The position numbers and the translations under genes were made by a program. From positions 26,481,805-26,545,804 of the forward strand of contig CM055191.1 of NCBI GenBank assembly GCA_029224185.1: DNA of 64,000 nucleotides. Direction: 5' to 3'. Shown here piece by piece: positions 1 to 10,790 of this stretch; the stretch's first letter is position 1, and each line of letters begins with the position of its first letter. Source of the stretch: Karalla daura. Taxonomy: Eukaryota; Chordata; Actinopteri; Chaetodontiformes; Leiognathidae. The notes under the pieces were generated by a model, which saw nothing but the letters and a program-made list of their open reading frames with translations, searched no databases and was not told the DNA's origin.

Positions 1-77
1 GTGCAACTCGCTACACAAACACACCTCCAGTTTCTTGAATTTTTGAAATAAAAATGAAGTTTCAAAGTCAAAGTATG

Positions 78-87
78 GCAACGTTGC
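78..87. other. Perfect 10-bp palindrome GCAACGTTGC
   Basis: This self-complementary decamer is at monomer position 78-87 and recurs in the units read. It lies in conserved block 1. No known binding protein is assigned. Confidence 0.7.
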
Positions 88-110
88 AAATGTTTGTTTG
101 TGGAGTTCTG

Positions 111-138
111 TTTTTCCCATTCATTCTTATGGGAAAAA
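111..138. repeat. Inverted repeat, 10-bp arms, 8-nt loop
   Basis: Left arm TTTTTCCCAT (111-120) and right arm ATGGGAAAAA (129-138) are perfectly complementary around the loop TCATTCTT. The structure recurs once per monomer. The only exception I found is unit 56, where base 42495 changes the right arm to ATGAGAAAAA. Confidence 0.85.
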
Positions 139-169
139 GCCAAATTGGCCAAGTGATAAACATTTGGCT
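138..169. repeat. Dyad with 8-bp arms around an internal TTGGCCAA palindrome
   Basis: AGCCAAAT (138-145) pairs with ATTTGGCT (162-169) across 16 bp. The perfect palindrome TTGGCCAA (145-152) overlaps the inner end of the left arm. The dyad starts on the last base of the preceding hairpin, so the two form a compact cluster of alternative secondary structures. Confidence 0.8.
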
Positions 170-170
170 C

Positions 171-325
171 TATGGAGACAACGCTTTCACCTGTCTGGAA
201 TATGAGCTTACTGTAACGCCGTGGGGGAGAGTCTCCAGATTGCCCTGACACGATTTGGAGTGTCTACTATGAAAACTGTGGCCACAGTCGCGAGGAGTAC
301 TGTAACGTTGAACACCGATGGCAGC
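171..325. other. Hypervariable mid segment of the monomer (shown in unit 1)
   Basis: Haplotypes P and R differ by about 20 substitutions over about 150 bp here, whereas flanking stretches of similar length differ by 0-3. S, N and PS types are intermediate and combine parts of the two, which indicates patchwork exchange. Unit 1 carries P with private changes ACCTGTCTGG and CCGTGGGGG. Confidence 0.75.
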
Positions 326-707
326 GGTGGGAAAATGAATGGGGGCTTATGGAGAGAAGAGGCTACACTGGGCAGACGGTGAGGCTGGTCGTTTAAATTT
401 CACAAGGCGCGCGGGTTTATGGCCTGCCCCGCATGAGAGAGCACCAACGTTACTACAAAACTGGAAAAAAACATTTTTCTGCTGCTTAAGGTGTGGCTGG
501 GAGCAGCGTGAAAAGAGCGAAACGAGAGCTGATTTTTAAGCGATCCCGCATGTCGCACGGGGCTATGAAGAGATTGGACATGCCCAATGCTGAGGGGGCC
601 CTTTCCCACTCTGCGAGTCTCCCAAAGCCTGTGCCATCTGCTGGGGTGCATTGAAGCTGGACGCCTCATCACTTTGTATTATCATGTCAGCAGAGGAGAC
701 ATTGGAG

Positions 708-717
708 CAGGTACCTG
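708..717. other. Perfect 10-bp palindrome CAGGTACCTG (KpnI site)
   Basis: The decamer is present once per monomer. It contains GGTACC, so KpnI would cut the array into a ~770-bp ladder. It is changed to GCACCTG, losing the site, in units 2, 14, 17, 25, 44 and 75; units 53 and 57 keep GGTACC but break the outer palindrome (CTGGTACC). Confidence 0.8.
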
Positions 718-770
718 AGCACATGGTCGCCGAGAACAGGCGCTGCTGAAAAACCATGCAACCAATCAGT

Positions 771-1540
771 GTGCAACTCGCTACACAAACACACCTCCAG
801 TTTCTTGAATTTTTGAAATAAAAATGAAGTTTCAAAGTCAAAGTATGGCAACGTTGCAAATGTTTGTTTGTGGAGTTCTGTTTTTCCCATTCATTCTTAT
901 GGGAAAAAGCCAAATTGGCCAAGTGATAAACATTTGGCTCTATGGAGAAAACGCTTTCACCAATCTGGAATATGAGCTCACTGTCACACCGTAGGGGAGA
1001 GTCTCCAGAACGCTCTGACGCGATTTGGTGTGTGTACTACTAAATCTGTGGCCAGAGCTGCGAGGAGAAGTGTAAGGTTGAACATTGATGGCAGCGGTGG
1101 GAAAATGAATGGGAGCTTATGGAGAGAAGAGGCTGCACTGGGCAGACGGTGAGGCTGGTCGTTTAAATTTCACAAGGCGCACGGGTTTATGGCCTGCCCC
1201 GCATGAGAGAGCACCAACGTTACTACAAAACTGGAAAAAAACATTTTTCTGCTGCTTAAGGTGTGGCTGGGAGCAGCGTGAAAAGAGCGAAACGAGAGCT
1301 GATTTTTAAGCGATCCCGCATGTCGCACGGGGCTATGAAGAGATTGGACATGCCCAATGCTGAGGGGGCCATTTCCCACTCTGGGAGTCTCCCAAAGCCT
1401 GTGCCATCTGCTGGGGTGCATTGAAGCTGGACGCCTGATCACTTTGTATTATCATGTCAGCAGAGGAGACATTGGAGCAGGCACCTGAGCACATGGTCGC
1501 CGAGAACAGGCGCTGCTGAAAAACCATACAACCTATCAGC
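771..1540 (+). repeat. Monomer unit 2
   Basis: Length 770. Head A, mid R, front gA, back T, d, tail 3, KpnI site lost (GCACCTG). Sisters 14, 25, 44. Confidence 0.93.
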
Positions 1541-2310
1541 GTGCAACTTGCTACACAAACACACCACAAGATTCTTCAATTTTTGAAATGAAAATGAAGT
1601 TTCAAAGTCAAAGTTTGGCAACGTTGCGAATGTTTGTTTGTGGAGTTCTGTTTTTCCCATTCATTCTTATGGGAAAAAGCCAAATTGGCCAAGTGATAAA
1701 CATTTGGCTCTATGGAGACAACGCTTTCACCTATCTGGAATATGAGCTTACTGTCACGCAGTAGGGGAGAGTCTCCAGATTGCCCTGACACGATTTGGAG
1801 TGTCTACTATGAAAACTGTGGCCACAGTCGCGAGGAGAAGTGTAAGGTTTAACATTGATGGCAGCGGTGGGAAAATGAATGGGGCTTATGGAGAGAAGAG
1901 GCTGCACTGGGCAGACGGTGAGGCTGGTCGTATAAATTTCACAAGGCGCACGGGTTTATGGCCTGCCCCGCATGAGAGAGCACCAACGTTACTACAAAAC
2001 TGGAAAAAAACATTTTTCTGCTGCTTAAGGTGTGGCTGGGAGCAGCGTGAAAAGAGTGAAACGAGAGCTGATTTTTCAGCGATCCCGCATGTCGGCCCAG
2101 TGCTAAGAAGAGATTGGACATGCCCAATGCTGAGGGGGCCATTTCCCACTCTGGGAGTCTCCCAAAGCCTGTGCCATCTGCTGGGGTGCATTGAAGCTGG
2201 ACGCCTGATCACTTTGTATTATCATGTCAGCAGAGGAGACATTGGGGCAGGTACCTGAGCACATGGTCGCCGAGAACAGGCGCTGCTGAAAAACCATACA
2301 ACCTATCAGC
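1541..2310 (+). repeat. Monomer unit 3
   Basis: Length 770. Head B with AGTTTGG, mid PS, front g4, CGTATAAAT, back C with CCCAGTGC, d, tail 3. Sisters 18, 45, 76. Confidence 0.93.
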
Positions 2311-3080
2311 GTGCAACTTGCTACACAAACACACCACACGATTCTTCAATTTTTGAAATGAAAATGAAGTTTCAAAGTCAAAGTATGGCAACGTTGCGAA
2401 TGTTTGTTTGTGGAGTTCTGTTTTTCCCATTCATTCTTATGGGAAAAAGCCAAATTGGCCAAGTGATAAACATTTGGCTCTATGGAGACAACGCTTTCAC
2501 CAATCTGGAATATGAGCTCACTGTCACACCGTAGGGGAGAGTCTCCAGAACGCCCTGACGCGAATTGGTGTGTTTACTATGAAAACTGTGGCCACAGTCG
2601 CGATGAGAAGTGTAAGGTTTAACATTGATGGCAGCGGTGGGAAAATGAATGGGAGCTTATGGAGAGAAGAGGCTGCACTGGGCAGACGGTGAGGCTGGTC
2701 GTTTAAATTTCACAAGGCGCACGGGTTTATGGCCTGCCCCGCATGAGAGAGCACCAACGTTACTACAAAACTGGAAAAAAACATTTTTCTGCTGCTTAAG
2801 GTGTGGCTGGGAGCAGCGTGAAAAGAGCGAAACGAGAGCTGATTTTTAAGCGATCCCGCATGTCGCACGGGGCTATGAAGAGATTGGACATGCCCAATGC
2901 TGAGGGGGCCCTTTCCCACTCTGCGAGTCTCCCAGCGCCTGTGCCATCTGCTGGGGTGCATTGAAGCTGGACGCCTCATCACTTTGTATTATCATGTCAG
3001 CAGAGGAGACATTGGAGCAGGTACCTGAGCACATGGTCGCCGAGAACAGGCGCTGCTGATAAACCATGCAACCAATCAGT
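2311..3080 (+). repeat. Monomer unit 4
   Basis: Length 770. Head B with CACACGATTC, mid S with GATGAGAAG, front gA, back T, D with CAGCGCC, tail 1. Sisters 8 (from the mid segment on) and 19. Confidence 0.93.
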
Positions 3081-3852
3081 GTGCAACTCGCTACACAAAC
3101 ACACCTCCAGTTTCTTGAATTTTTGAAATAAAAATGAAGTTTCAAAGTCAAAGTATGGCAACGTTGCGAATGTTTGTTTGTGGAGTTCTGTTTTTCCCAT
3201 TCATTCTTATGGGAAAAAGCCAAATTGGCCAAGTGATAAACATTTGGCTCTATGGAGACAACGCTTTCACCTATCTGGAATATGAGCTTACTGTCACGCC
3301 GTAGGGGAGAGTCTCCAGATTGCCCTGACACGATTTGGAGTGTCTACTATGAAAACTGTGGCCACAGTCGCGAGGAGTACTGTAACGTTGAACACACGAT
3401 GGCAGCGGTGGGAAAATGAATGGGGGCTTATGGAGAGAAGAGGCTGCACTGGGCAGACGGTGAGGCTGGTCGTTTAAATTTCACAAGGCGCACGGGTTTA
3501 TGGCCTGCCCCGCATGAGAGAGCACCAACTTTACTACAAAACTGGAAAAAAACATTTTTCTGCTGCTTAAGGTGTGGCTGGGAGCAGCGTGAAAAGAGTG
3601 AAACGAGAGCTGATTTTTCAGCGATCCCGCATGTCGGCCCGGTGCTAAGAAGAGATTGGACATGCCCAATGCTGAGGGGGCCATTTCCCACTCTGGGAGT
3701 CTCCCAAAGCCTGTGCCATCTGCTGGGGTGCATTGAAGCTGGACGCCTGATCACTTTGTATTATCATGTCAGCAGAGGAGACATTGGGGCAGGTACCTGA
3801 GCACATGGTTGCCGAGAACAGGCGCTGCTGAAAAACCATACAACCTATCAGC
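3081..3852 (+). repeat. Monomer unit 5
   Basis: Length 772 because of one extra base in ACACACGATGG. Head A, mid P, front gG, CAACTTTACT, back C, d, tail 3 with GGTTGCCG. Sisters 9, 20. Confidence 0.93.
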
Positions 3853-4623
3853 GTGCAACTCGCTACACAAACACACCACAAGATTCTTCAATTTTTGAAA
3901 TGAAAATGAAGTTTCAAAGTCAAAGTATGGCAACGTTGCGAATGTTTGTTTGTGGAGTTCTGTTTTTCCCATTCATTCTTATGGGAAAAAGCCAAATTGG
4001 CCAAGTGATAAACATTTGGCTCTATGGAGACAACGCTTTCACCAATCTGGAATATGAGCTCACTGTCACACCGCAGGGGAGAGTCTCCAGATTGCCCTGA
4101 CACGATTTGGAGTGTCTACTATGAAAACTGTGGCCACAGTCGCGAGGAGTACTGTAACGTTGAACACCGATGGCAGCGGTGGGAAAATGAATGGGGGCTT
4201 ATGGAGAGAAGAGGCTGCACTGGGCAGACGGTGAGGCTGGTCGTTTAAATTTCACAAGGCGCACGGGTTTATGGCCTGCCCCGCATGAGAGAGCACCAAC
4301 GTTACTACAAAACTGGAAAAAAACATTTTTCTGCTGCTTAGGGTGTGGCTGGGAGCAGCGTGAAAAGAGCGAAACGAGAGCTGATTTTTCAGCGATCCCG
4401 CATGTCGGCCCGGTGCTAAGAAGAGATTGGACATGCCCAATGCTGAGGGGGCCATTTCCCACTCTGGGAGTCTCCCAAAGCCTGTGCCATCTGCTGGGGT
4501 GCATTGAAGCTGGACGCCTGATCACTTTGTATTATCATGTCAGCAGAGGAGACATTGGAGCAGGTACCTGAGCACATGGTCGCCGAGAACAGGCGCTGCT
4601 GAAAAACCATACAACCTATCAGC
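3853..4623 (+). repeat. Monomer unit 6
   Basis: Length 771. Head B, mid N, front gG, back G, d, tail 3. Sisters 10 and 21 differ by GA to AT after CCGCAGGG. Confidence 0.93.
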
Positions 4624-5395
4624 GTGCAACTCGCTACACAAACACACCACAAGATTCTTCAATTTTTGAAATGAAAATGAAGTTTCAAAGTCAAAGTATG
4701 GCAACGTTGCGAATGTTTGTTTGTGGAGTTCTGTTTTTCCCATTCATTCTTATGGGAAAAAGCCAAATTGGCCAAGTGATAAACATTTGGCTCTATGGAG
4801 ACAACGCTTTCACCAATCTGGAATATGAGCTCACTGTCACACCGCAGGGGAGAGTCTCCAGATTGCCCTGACACGATTTGGAGTGTCTACTATGAAAACT
4901 GTGGCCACAGTCGCGAGGAGTACTGTAACGTTGAACACCGATGGCAGCGGTGGGAAAATGAATGGGGGCTTATGGAGAGAAGAGGCTGCACTGGGCAGAC
5001 GGTGAGGCTGGTCGTTTAAATTTCACAAGGCGCACGGGTTTATGGCCTGCCCCGCATGAGAGAGCACCAACGTTACTACAAAACTGGAAAAAAAACATTT
5101 TTCTGCTGCTTAGGGTGTGGCTGGGAGCAGCGTGAAAAGAGCGAAACGAGAGCTGATTTTTCAGCGATCCCGCATGTCGGCCCGGTGCTAAGAAGAGATT
5201 GGACATGCCCAATGCTGAGGGGGCCATTTCCCACTCTGGGAGTCTCCCAAAGCCTGTGCCATCTGCTGGGGTGCATTGAAGCTGGACGCCTGATCACTTT
5301 GTATTATCATGTCAGCAGAGGAGACATTGGAGCAGGTACCTGAGCACATGGTCGCCGAGAACAGGCGCTGCTGAAAAACCATGCAACCAATCAGT
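4624..5395 (+). repeat. Monomer unit 7
   Basis: Length 772; the A run before CATTTTTCTG is one longer (eight). Head B, mid N, front gG, back G, d, tail 2. Sisters 11, 22. Confidence 0.93.
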
Positions 5396-6165
5396 GTGCA
5401 ACTCGCTACACAAACACACCTCCAGTTTCTTGAATTTTTGAAATAAAAATGAAGTTTCAAAGTCAAAGTATTGCAACGTTGCGAATGTTTGTTTGTGGAG
5501 TTCTGTTTTTCCCATTCATTCTTATGGGAAAAAGCCAAATTGGCCAAGTGATAAACATTTGGCTCTATGGAGAAAACGCTTTCACCAATCTGGAATATGA
5601 GCTCACTGTCACACCGTAGGGGAGAGTCTCCAGAACGCCCTGACGCGAATTGGTGTGTTTACTATGAAAACTGTGGCCACAGTCGCGATGAGAAGTGTAA
5701 GGTTTAACATTGATGGCAGCGGTGGGAAAATGAATGGGAGCTTATGGAGAGAAGAGGCTGCACTGGGCAGACGGTGAGGCTGGTCGTTTAAATTTCACAA
5801 GGCGCACGGGTTTATGGCCTGCCCCGCATGAGAGAGCACCAACGTTACTACAAAACTGGAAAAAAACATTTTTCTGCTGCTTAAGGTGTGGCTGGGAGCA
5901 GCGTGAAAAGAGCGAAACGAGAGCTGATTTTTAAGCGATCCCGCATGTCGCACGGGGCTATGAAGAGATTGGACATGCCCAATGCTGAGGGGGCCCTTTC
6001 CCACTCTGCGAGTCTCCCAGCGCCTGTGCCATCTGCTGGGGTGCATTGAAGCTGGACGCCTCATCACTTTGTATTATCATGTCAGCAGAGGAGACATTGG
6101 AGCAGGTACCTGAGCACATGGTCGCCGAGAACAGGCGCTGCTGATAAACCATGCAACCAATCAGT
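5396..6165 (+). repeat. Monomer unit 8
   Basis: Length 770. Head A with AGTATTGC, GAGAAAAC then mid S, front gA, back T, D with CAGCGCC, tail 1. A hybrid: head as in units 12 and 23, remainder as in unit 4. Confidence 0.93.
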
Positions 6166-6937
6166 GTGCAACTCGCTACACAAACACACCTCCAGTTTCT
6201 TGAATTTTTGAAATAAAAATGAAGTTTCAAAGTCAAAGTATGGCAACGTTGCGAATGTTTGTTTGTGGAGTTCTGTTTTTCCCATTCATTCTTATGGGAA
6301 AAAGCCAAATTGGCCAAGTGATAAACATTTGGCTCTATGGAGACAACGCTTTCACCTATCTGGAATATGAGCTTACTGTCACGCCGTAGGGGAGAGTCTC
6401 CAGATTGCCCTGACACGATTTGGAGTGTCTACTATGAAAACTGTGGCCACAGTCGCGAGGAGTACTGTAACGTTGAACACACGATGGCAGCGGTGGGAAA
6501 ATGAATGGGGGCTTATGGAGAGAAGAGGCTGCACTGGGCAGACGGTGAGGCTGGTCGTTTAAATTTCACAAGGCGCACGGGTTTATGGCCTGCCCCGCAT
6601 GAGAGAGCACCAACTTTACTACAAAACTGGAAAAAAACATTTTTCTGCTGCTTAAGGTGTGGCTGGGAGCAGCGTGAAAAGAGTGAAACGAGAGCTGATT
6701 TTTCAGCGATCCCGCATGTCGGCCCGGTGCTAAGAAGAGATTGGACATGCCCAATGCTGAGGGGGCCATTTCCCACTCTGGGAGTCTCCCAAAGCCTGTG
6801 CCATCTGCTGGGGTGCATTGAAGCTGGACGCCTGATCACTTTGTATTATCATGTCAGCAGAGGAGACATTGGGGCAGGTACCTGAGCACATGGTTGCCGA
6901 GAACAGGCGCTGCTGAAAAACCATACAACCTATCAGC
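6166..6937 (+). repeat. Monomer unit 9
   Basis: Length 772. Head A, mid P with the extra ACACACG base, front gG, back C, d, tail 3 with GGTTGCCG. Sisters 5, 20. Confidence 0.93.
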
Positions 6938-7708
6938 GTGCAACTCGCTACACAAACACACCACAAGATTCTTCAATTTTTGAAATGAAAATGAAGTTTC
7001 AAAGTCAAAGTATGGCAACGTTGCGAATGTTTGTTTGTGGAGTTCTGTTTTTCCCATTCATTCTTATGGGAAAAAGCCAAATTGGCCAAGTGATAAACAT
7101 TTGGCTCTATGGAGACAACGCTTTCACCAATCTGGAATATGAGCTCACTGTCACACCGCAGGGATGAGTCTCCAGATTGCCCTGACACGATTTGGAGTGT
7201 CTACTATGAAAACTGTGGCCACAGTCGCGAGGAGTACTGTAACGTTGAACACCGATGGCAGCGGTGGGAAAATGAATGGGGGCTTATGGAGAGAAGAGGC
7301 TGCACTGGGCAGACGGTGAGGCTGGTCGTTTAAATTTCACAAGGCGCACGGGTTTATGGCCTGCCCCGCATGAGAGAGCACCAACGTTACTACAAAACTG
7401 GAAAAAAACATTTTTCTGCTGCTTAGGGTGTGGCTGGGAGCAGCGTGAAAAGAGCGAAACGAGAGCTGATTTTTCAGCGATCCCGCATGTCGGCCCGGTG
7501 CTAAGAAGAGATTGGACATGCCCAATGCTGAGGGGGCCATTTCCCACTCTGGGAGTCTCCCAAAGCCTGTGCCATCTGCTGGGGTGCATTGAAGCTGGAC
7601 GCCTGATCACTTTGTATTATCATGTCAGCAGAGGAGACATTGGAGCAGGTACCTGAGCACATGGTCGCCGAGAACAGGCGCTGCTGAAAAACCATACAAC
7701 CTATCAGC
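6938..7708 (+). repeat. Monomer unit 10
   Basis: Length 771. Head B, mid N with CAGGGATGAG, front gG, back G, d, tail 3. Sister 21; parent type 6. Confidence 0.93.
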
Positions 7709-8480
7709 GTGCAACTCGCTACACAAACACACCACAAGATTCTTCAATTTTTGAAATGAAAATGAAGTTTCAAAGTCAAAGTATGGCAACGTTGCGAATG
7801 TTTGTTTGTGGAGTTCTGTTTTTCCCATTCATTCTTATGGGAAAAAGCCAAATTGGCCAAGTGATAAACATTTGGCTCTATGGAGACAACGCTTTCACCA
7901 ATCTGGAATATGAGCTCACTGTCACACCGCAGGGGAGAGTCTCCAGATTGCCCTGACACGATTTGGAGTGTCTACTATGAAAACTGTGGCCACAGTCGCG
8001 AGGAGTACTGTAACGTTGAACACCGATGGCAGCGGTGGGAAAATGAATGGGGGCTTATGGAGAGAAGAGGCTGCACTGGGCAGACGGTGAGGCTGGTCGT
8101 TTAAATTTCACAAGGCGCACGGGTTTATGGCCTGCCCCGCATGAGAGAGCACCAACGTTACTACAAAACTGGAAAAAAAACATTTTTCTGCTGCTTAGGG
8201 TGTGGCTGGGAGCAGCGTGAAAAGAGCGAAACGAGAGCTGATTTTTCAGCGATCCCGCATGTCGGCCCGGTGCTAAGAAGAGATTGGACATGCCCAATGC
8301 TGAGGGGGCCATTTCCCACTCTGGGAGTCTCCCAAAGCCTGTGCCATCTGCTGGGGTGCATTGAAGCTGGACGCCTGATCACTTTGTATTATCATGTCAG
8401 CAGAGGAGACATTGGAGCAGGTACCTGAGCACATGGTCGCCGAGAACAGGCGCTGCTGAAAAACCATGCAACCAATCAGT
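7709..8480 (+). repeat. Monomer unit 11
   Basis: Length 772 with the eight-A run. Head B, mid N, front gG, back G, d, tail 2. Sisters 7, 22. Confidence 0.93.
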
Positions 8481-9250
8481 GTGCAACTCGCTACACAAAC
8501 ACACCTCCAGTTTCTTGAATTTTTGAAATAAAAATGAAGTTTCAAAGTCAAAGTATTGCAACGTTGCGAATGTTTGTTTGTGGAGTTCTGTTTTTCCCAT
8601 TCATTCTTATGGGAAAAAGCCAAATTGGCCAAGTGATAAACATTTGGCTCTATGGAGAAAACGCTTTCACCAATCTGGAATATGAGCTCACTGTCACACC
8701 GTAGGGGAGAGTCTCCAGAACGCTCTGACGCGATTTGGTGTGTGTACTACTAAATCTGTGGCCAGAGCTGCGAGGAGAAGTGTAAGGTTGAACATTGATG
8801 GCAGCGGTGGGAAAATGAATGGGAGCTTATGGAGAGAAGAGGCTGCACTGGGCAGACGGTGAGGCTGGTCGTTTAAATTTCACAAGGCGCACGGGTTTAT
8901 GGCCTGCCCCGCATGAGAGAGCACCAACGTTACTACAAAACTGGAAAAAAACATTTTTCTGCTGCTTAAGGTGTGGCTGGGAGCAGCGTGAAAAGAGCGA
9001 AACGAGAGCTGATTTTTAAGCGATCCCGCATGTCGCACGGGGCTATGAAGAGATTGGACATGCCCAATGCTGAGGGGGCCCTTTCCCACTCTGCGAGTCT
9101 CCCAGGGCCTGTGCCATCTGCTGGGGTGCATTGAAGCTGGACGCCTGATCACTTTTTATTATCATGTCAGCAGAGGAGACATTGGAGCAGGTACCTGAGC
9201 ACATGGTCGCCGAGAACAGGCGCTGCTGATAAACCATGCAACCAATCAGT
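8481..9250 (+). repeat. Monomer unit 12
   Basis: Length 770. Head A with AGTATTGC, mid R, front gA, back T, D with CAGGGCC, ATCACTTTTTATT, tail 1. Sister 23; unit 13 is nearly the same. Confidence 0.93.
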
Positions 9251-10020
9251 GTGCAACTCGCTACACAAACACACCTCCAGTTTCTTGAATTTTTGAAATA
9301 AAAATGAAGTTTCAAAGTCAAAGTATGGCAACGTTGCAAATGTTTGTTTGTGGAGTTCTGTTTTTCCCATTCATTCTTATGGGAAAAAGCCAAATTGGCC
9401 AAGTGATAAACATTTGGCTCTATGGAGAAAACGCTTTCACCAATCTGGAATATGAGCTCACTGTCACACCATAGGGGAGAGTCTCCAGAACGCTCTGACG
9501 CGATTTGGTGTGTGTACTACTAAATCTGTGGCCAGAGCTGCGAGGAGAAGTGTAAGGTTGAACATTGATGGCAGCGGTGGGAAAATGAATGGGAGCTTAT
9601 GGAGAGAAGAGGCTGCACTGGGCAGACGGTGAGGCTGGTCGTTTAAATTTCACAAGGCGCACGGGTTTATGGCCTGCCCCGCATGAGAGAGCACCAACGT
9701 TACTACAAAACTGGAAAAAAACATTTTTCTGCTGCTTAAGGTGTGGCTGGGAGCAGCGTGAAAAGAGCGAAACGAGAGCTGATTTTTAAGCGATCCCGCA
9801 TGTCGCACGGGGCTATGAAGAGATTGGACATGCCCAATGCTGAGGGGGCCCTTTCCCACTCTGCGAGTCTCCCAGGGCCTGTGCCATCTGCTGGGGTGCA
9901 TTGAAGCTGGACGCCTGATCACTTTTTATTATCATGTCAGCAGAGGAGACATTGGAGCAGGTACCTGAGCACATGGTCGCCGAGAACAGGCGCTGCTGAT
10001 AAACCATGCAACCAATCAGT
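9251..10020 (+). repeat. Monomer unit 13
   Basis: Length 770. Head A, mid R with CCATAGGGG, front gA, back T, D with CAGGGCC and ATCACTTTTTATT, tail 1. Sister 24; adjacent unit 12 looks like a one-monomer duplication partner. Confidence 0.93.
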
Positions 10021-10790
10021 GTGCAACTCGCTACACAAACACACCTCCAGTTTCTTGAATTTTTGAAATAAAAATGAAGTTTCAAAGTCAAAGTATGGCA
10101 ACGTTGCAAATGTTTGTTTGTGGAGTTCTGTTTTTCCCATTCATTCTTATGGGAAAAAGCCAAATTGGCCAAGTGATAAACATTTGGCTCTATGGAGAAA
10201 ACGCTTTCACCAATCTGGAATATGAGCTCACTGTCACACCGTAGGGGAGAGTCTCCAGAACGCTCTGACGCGATTTGGTGTGTGTACTACTAAATCTGTG
10301 GCCAGAGCTGCGAGGAGAAGTGTAAGGTTGAACATTGATGGCAGCGGTGGGAAAATGAATGGGAGCTTATGGAGAGAAGAGGCTGCACTGGGCAGACGGT
10401 GAGGCTGGTCGTTTAAATTTCACAAGGCGCACGGGTTTATGGCCTGCCCCGCATGAGAGAGCACCAACGTTACTACAAAACTGGAAAAAAACATTTTTCT
10501 GCTGCTTAAGGTGTGGCTGGGAGCAGCGTGAAAAGAGCGAAACGAGAGCTGATTTTTAAGCGATCCCGCATGTCGCACGGGGCTATGAAGAGATTGGACA
10601 TGCCCAATGCTGAGGGGGCCATTTCCCACTCTGGGAGTCTCCCAAAGCCTGTGCCATCTGCTGGGGTGCATTGAAGCTGGACGCCTGATCACTTTGTATT
10701 ATCATGTCAGCAGAGGAGACATTGGAGCAGGCACCTGAGCACATGGTCGCCGAGAACAGGCGCTGCTGAAAAACCATACAACCTATCAGC
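10021..10790 (+). repeat. Monomer unit 14
   Basis: Length 770. Head A, mid R, front gA, back T, d, tail 3, KpnI site lost. Sisters 2, 25, 44. Confidence 0.93.

Larger units (their letters stand above)
57..170. other. Conserved monomer block 1 (shown in unit 1), rich in inverted repeats
   Basis: This stretch is nearly the same in all 83 units. The differences seen are a few single bases: AGTATGG/AGTTTGG/AGTATTG, GCAAATG/GCGAATG, CAAAGTC/CAAACTC in unit 52 and in partial unit 84, and one base in unit 56. It contains a 10-bp palindrome, a 10-bp hairpin stem and an 8-bp dyad within about 92 bp. The neighbouring head and mid segments are far more variable. Constraint (protein binding or DNA structure) or preferential homogenisation could each explain this; the sequence alone does not decide. 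Confidence 0.6.
1..770 (+). repeat. Monomer unit 1
   Basis: Length 770. Head A, mid P, front gG, back T, D, tail 2. Private ACCTGTCTGG, CCGTGGGGG and GCGCGCGGG. Closest to unit 43. Confidence 0.93.
1337..5638 (+). repeat. Duplicated block a, copy 1 (end of unit 2 to unit 8)
   Basis: This 4.3-kb stretch matches 12899-17200 at a constant offset of 11,562 bp. Known differences are base 13083 (GAATAACC in unit 17 against GAAAAACC here) and the adjacent pair GA/AT at 4079-4080 against 15641-15642. The match ends at the S/R mid switch (AACGCCC against AACGCTC). Confidence 0.85.
2490..8723 (+). repeat. 4-mer higher-order repeat, period 3,085 bp, two copies
   Basis: Units 4-7 recur as units 8-11. 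Bases 2490-5638 match 5575-8723, bounded on the left by GAGACAAC/GAGAAAAC (2489 against 5574) and on the right by AACGCCC/AACGCTC (5639 against 8724). Shared markers are the extra base in ACACACGATGG, CAACTTTACT, CTTAGGGTG and the eight-A run of units 7 and 11. The only difference I found is the dinucleotide at 4079-4080 against 7164-7165. Confidence 0.9.

Noticed and set aside
111..138. Rho-independent terminator at the hairpin
   Set aside because: The stem is followed by GCC rather than a T run, lies in a eukaryotic satellite, and has no gene upstream.
147..157. RNA polymerase III A-box (TGGCCAAGTGA resembles TGGCNNAGTGG), hence a tRNA-derived SINE
   Set aside because: No B-box (GGTTCRANNCC) downstream, no A-rich tail or target-site duplication, and no tRNA fold. 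One degenerate 11-mer match is expected by chance.
1..770. CENP-B box
   Set aside because: I scanned both strands of the monomer around CGGG and TTCG sites for the core TTCGNNNNANNCGGG. The nearest candidate (around CATGCGGG on the minus strand) has the A and CGGG but not TTCG.
4333..4345. Telomeric repeat (TTAGGG in GCTTAGGGTG of G-type units)
   Set aside because: A single hexamer per unit produced by one substitution of CTTAAGG; no tandem TTAGGG.
5087..5099. Eight-A run in units 7, 11, 22 as a poly(A) insertion tail
   Set aside because: It is one base longer than the seven-A run of the other units, so simple slippage copied by duplication explains it.
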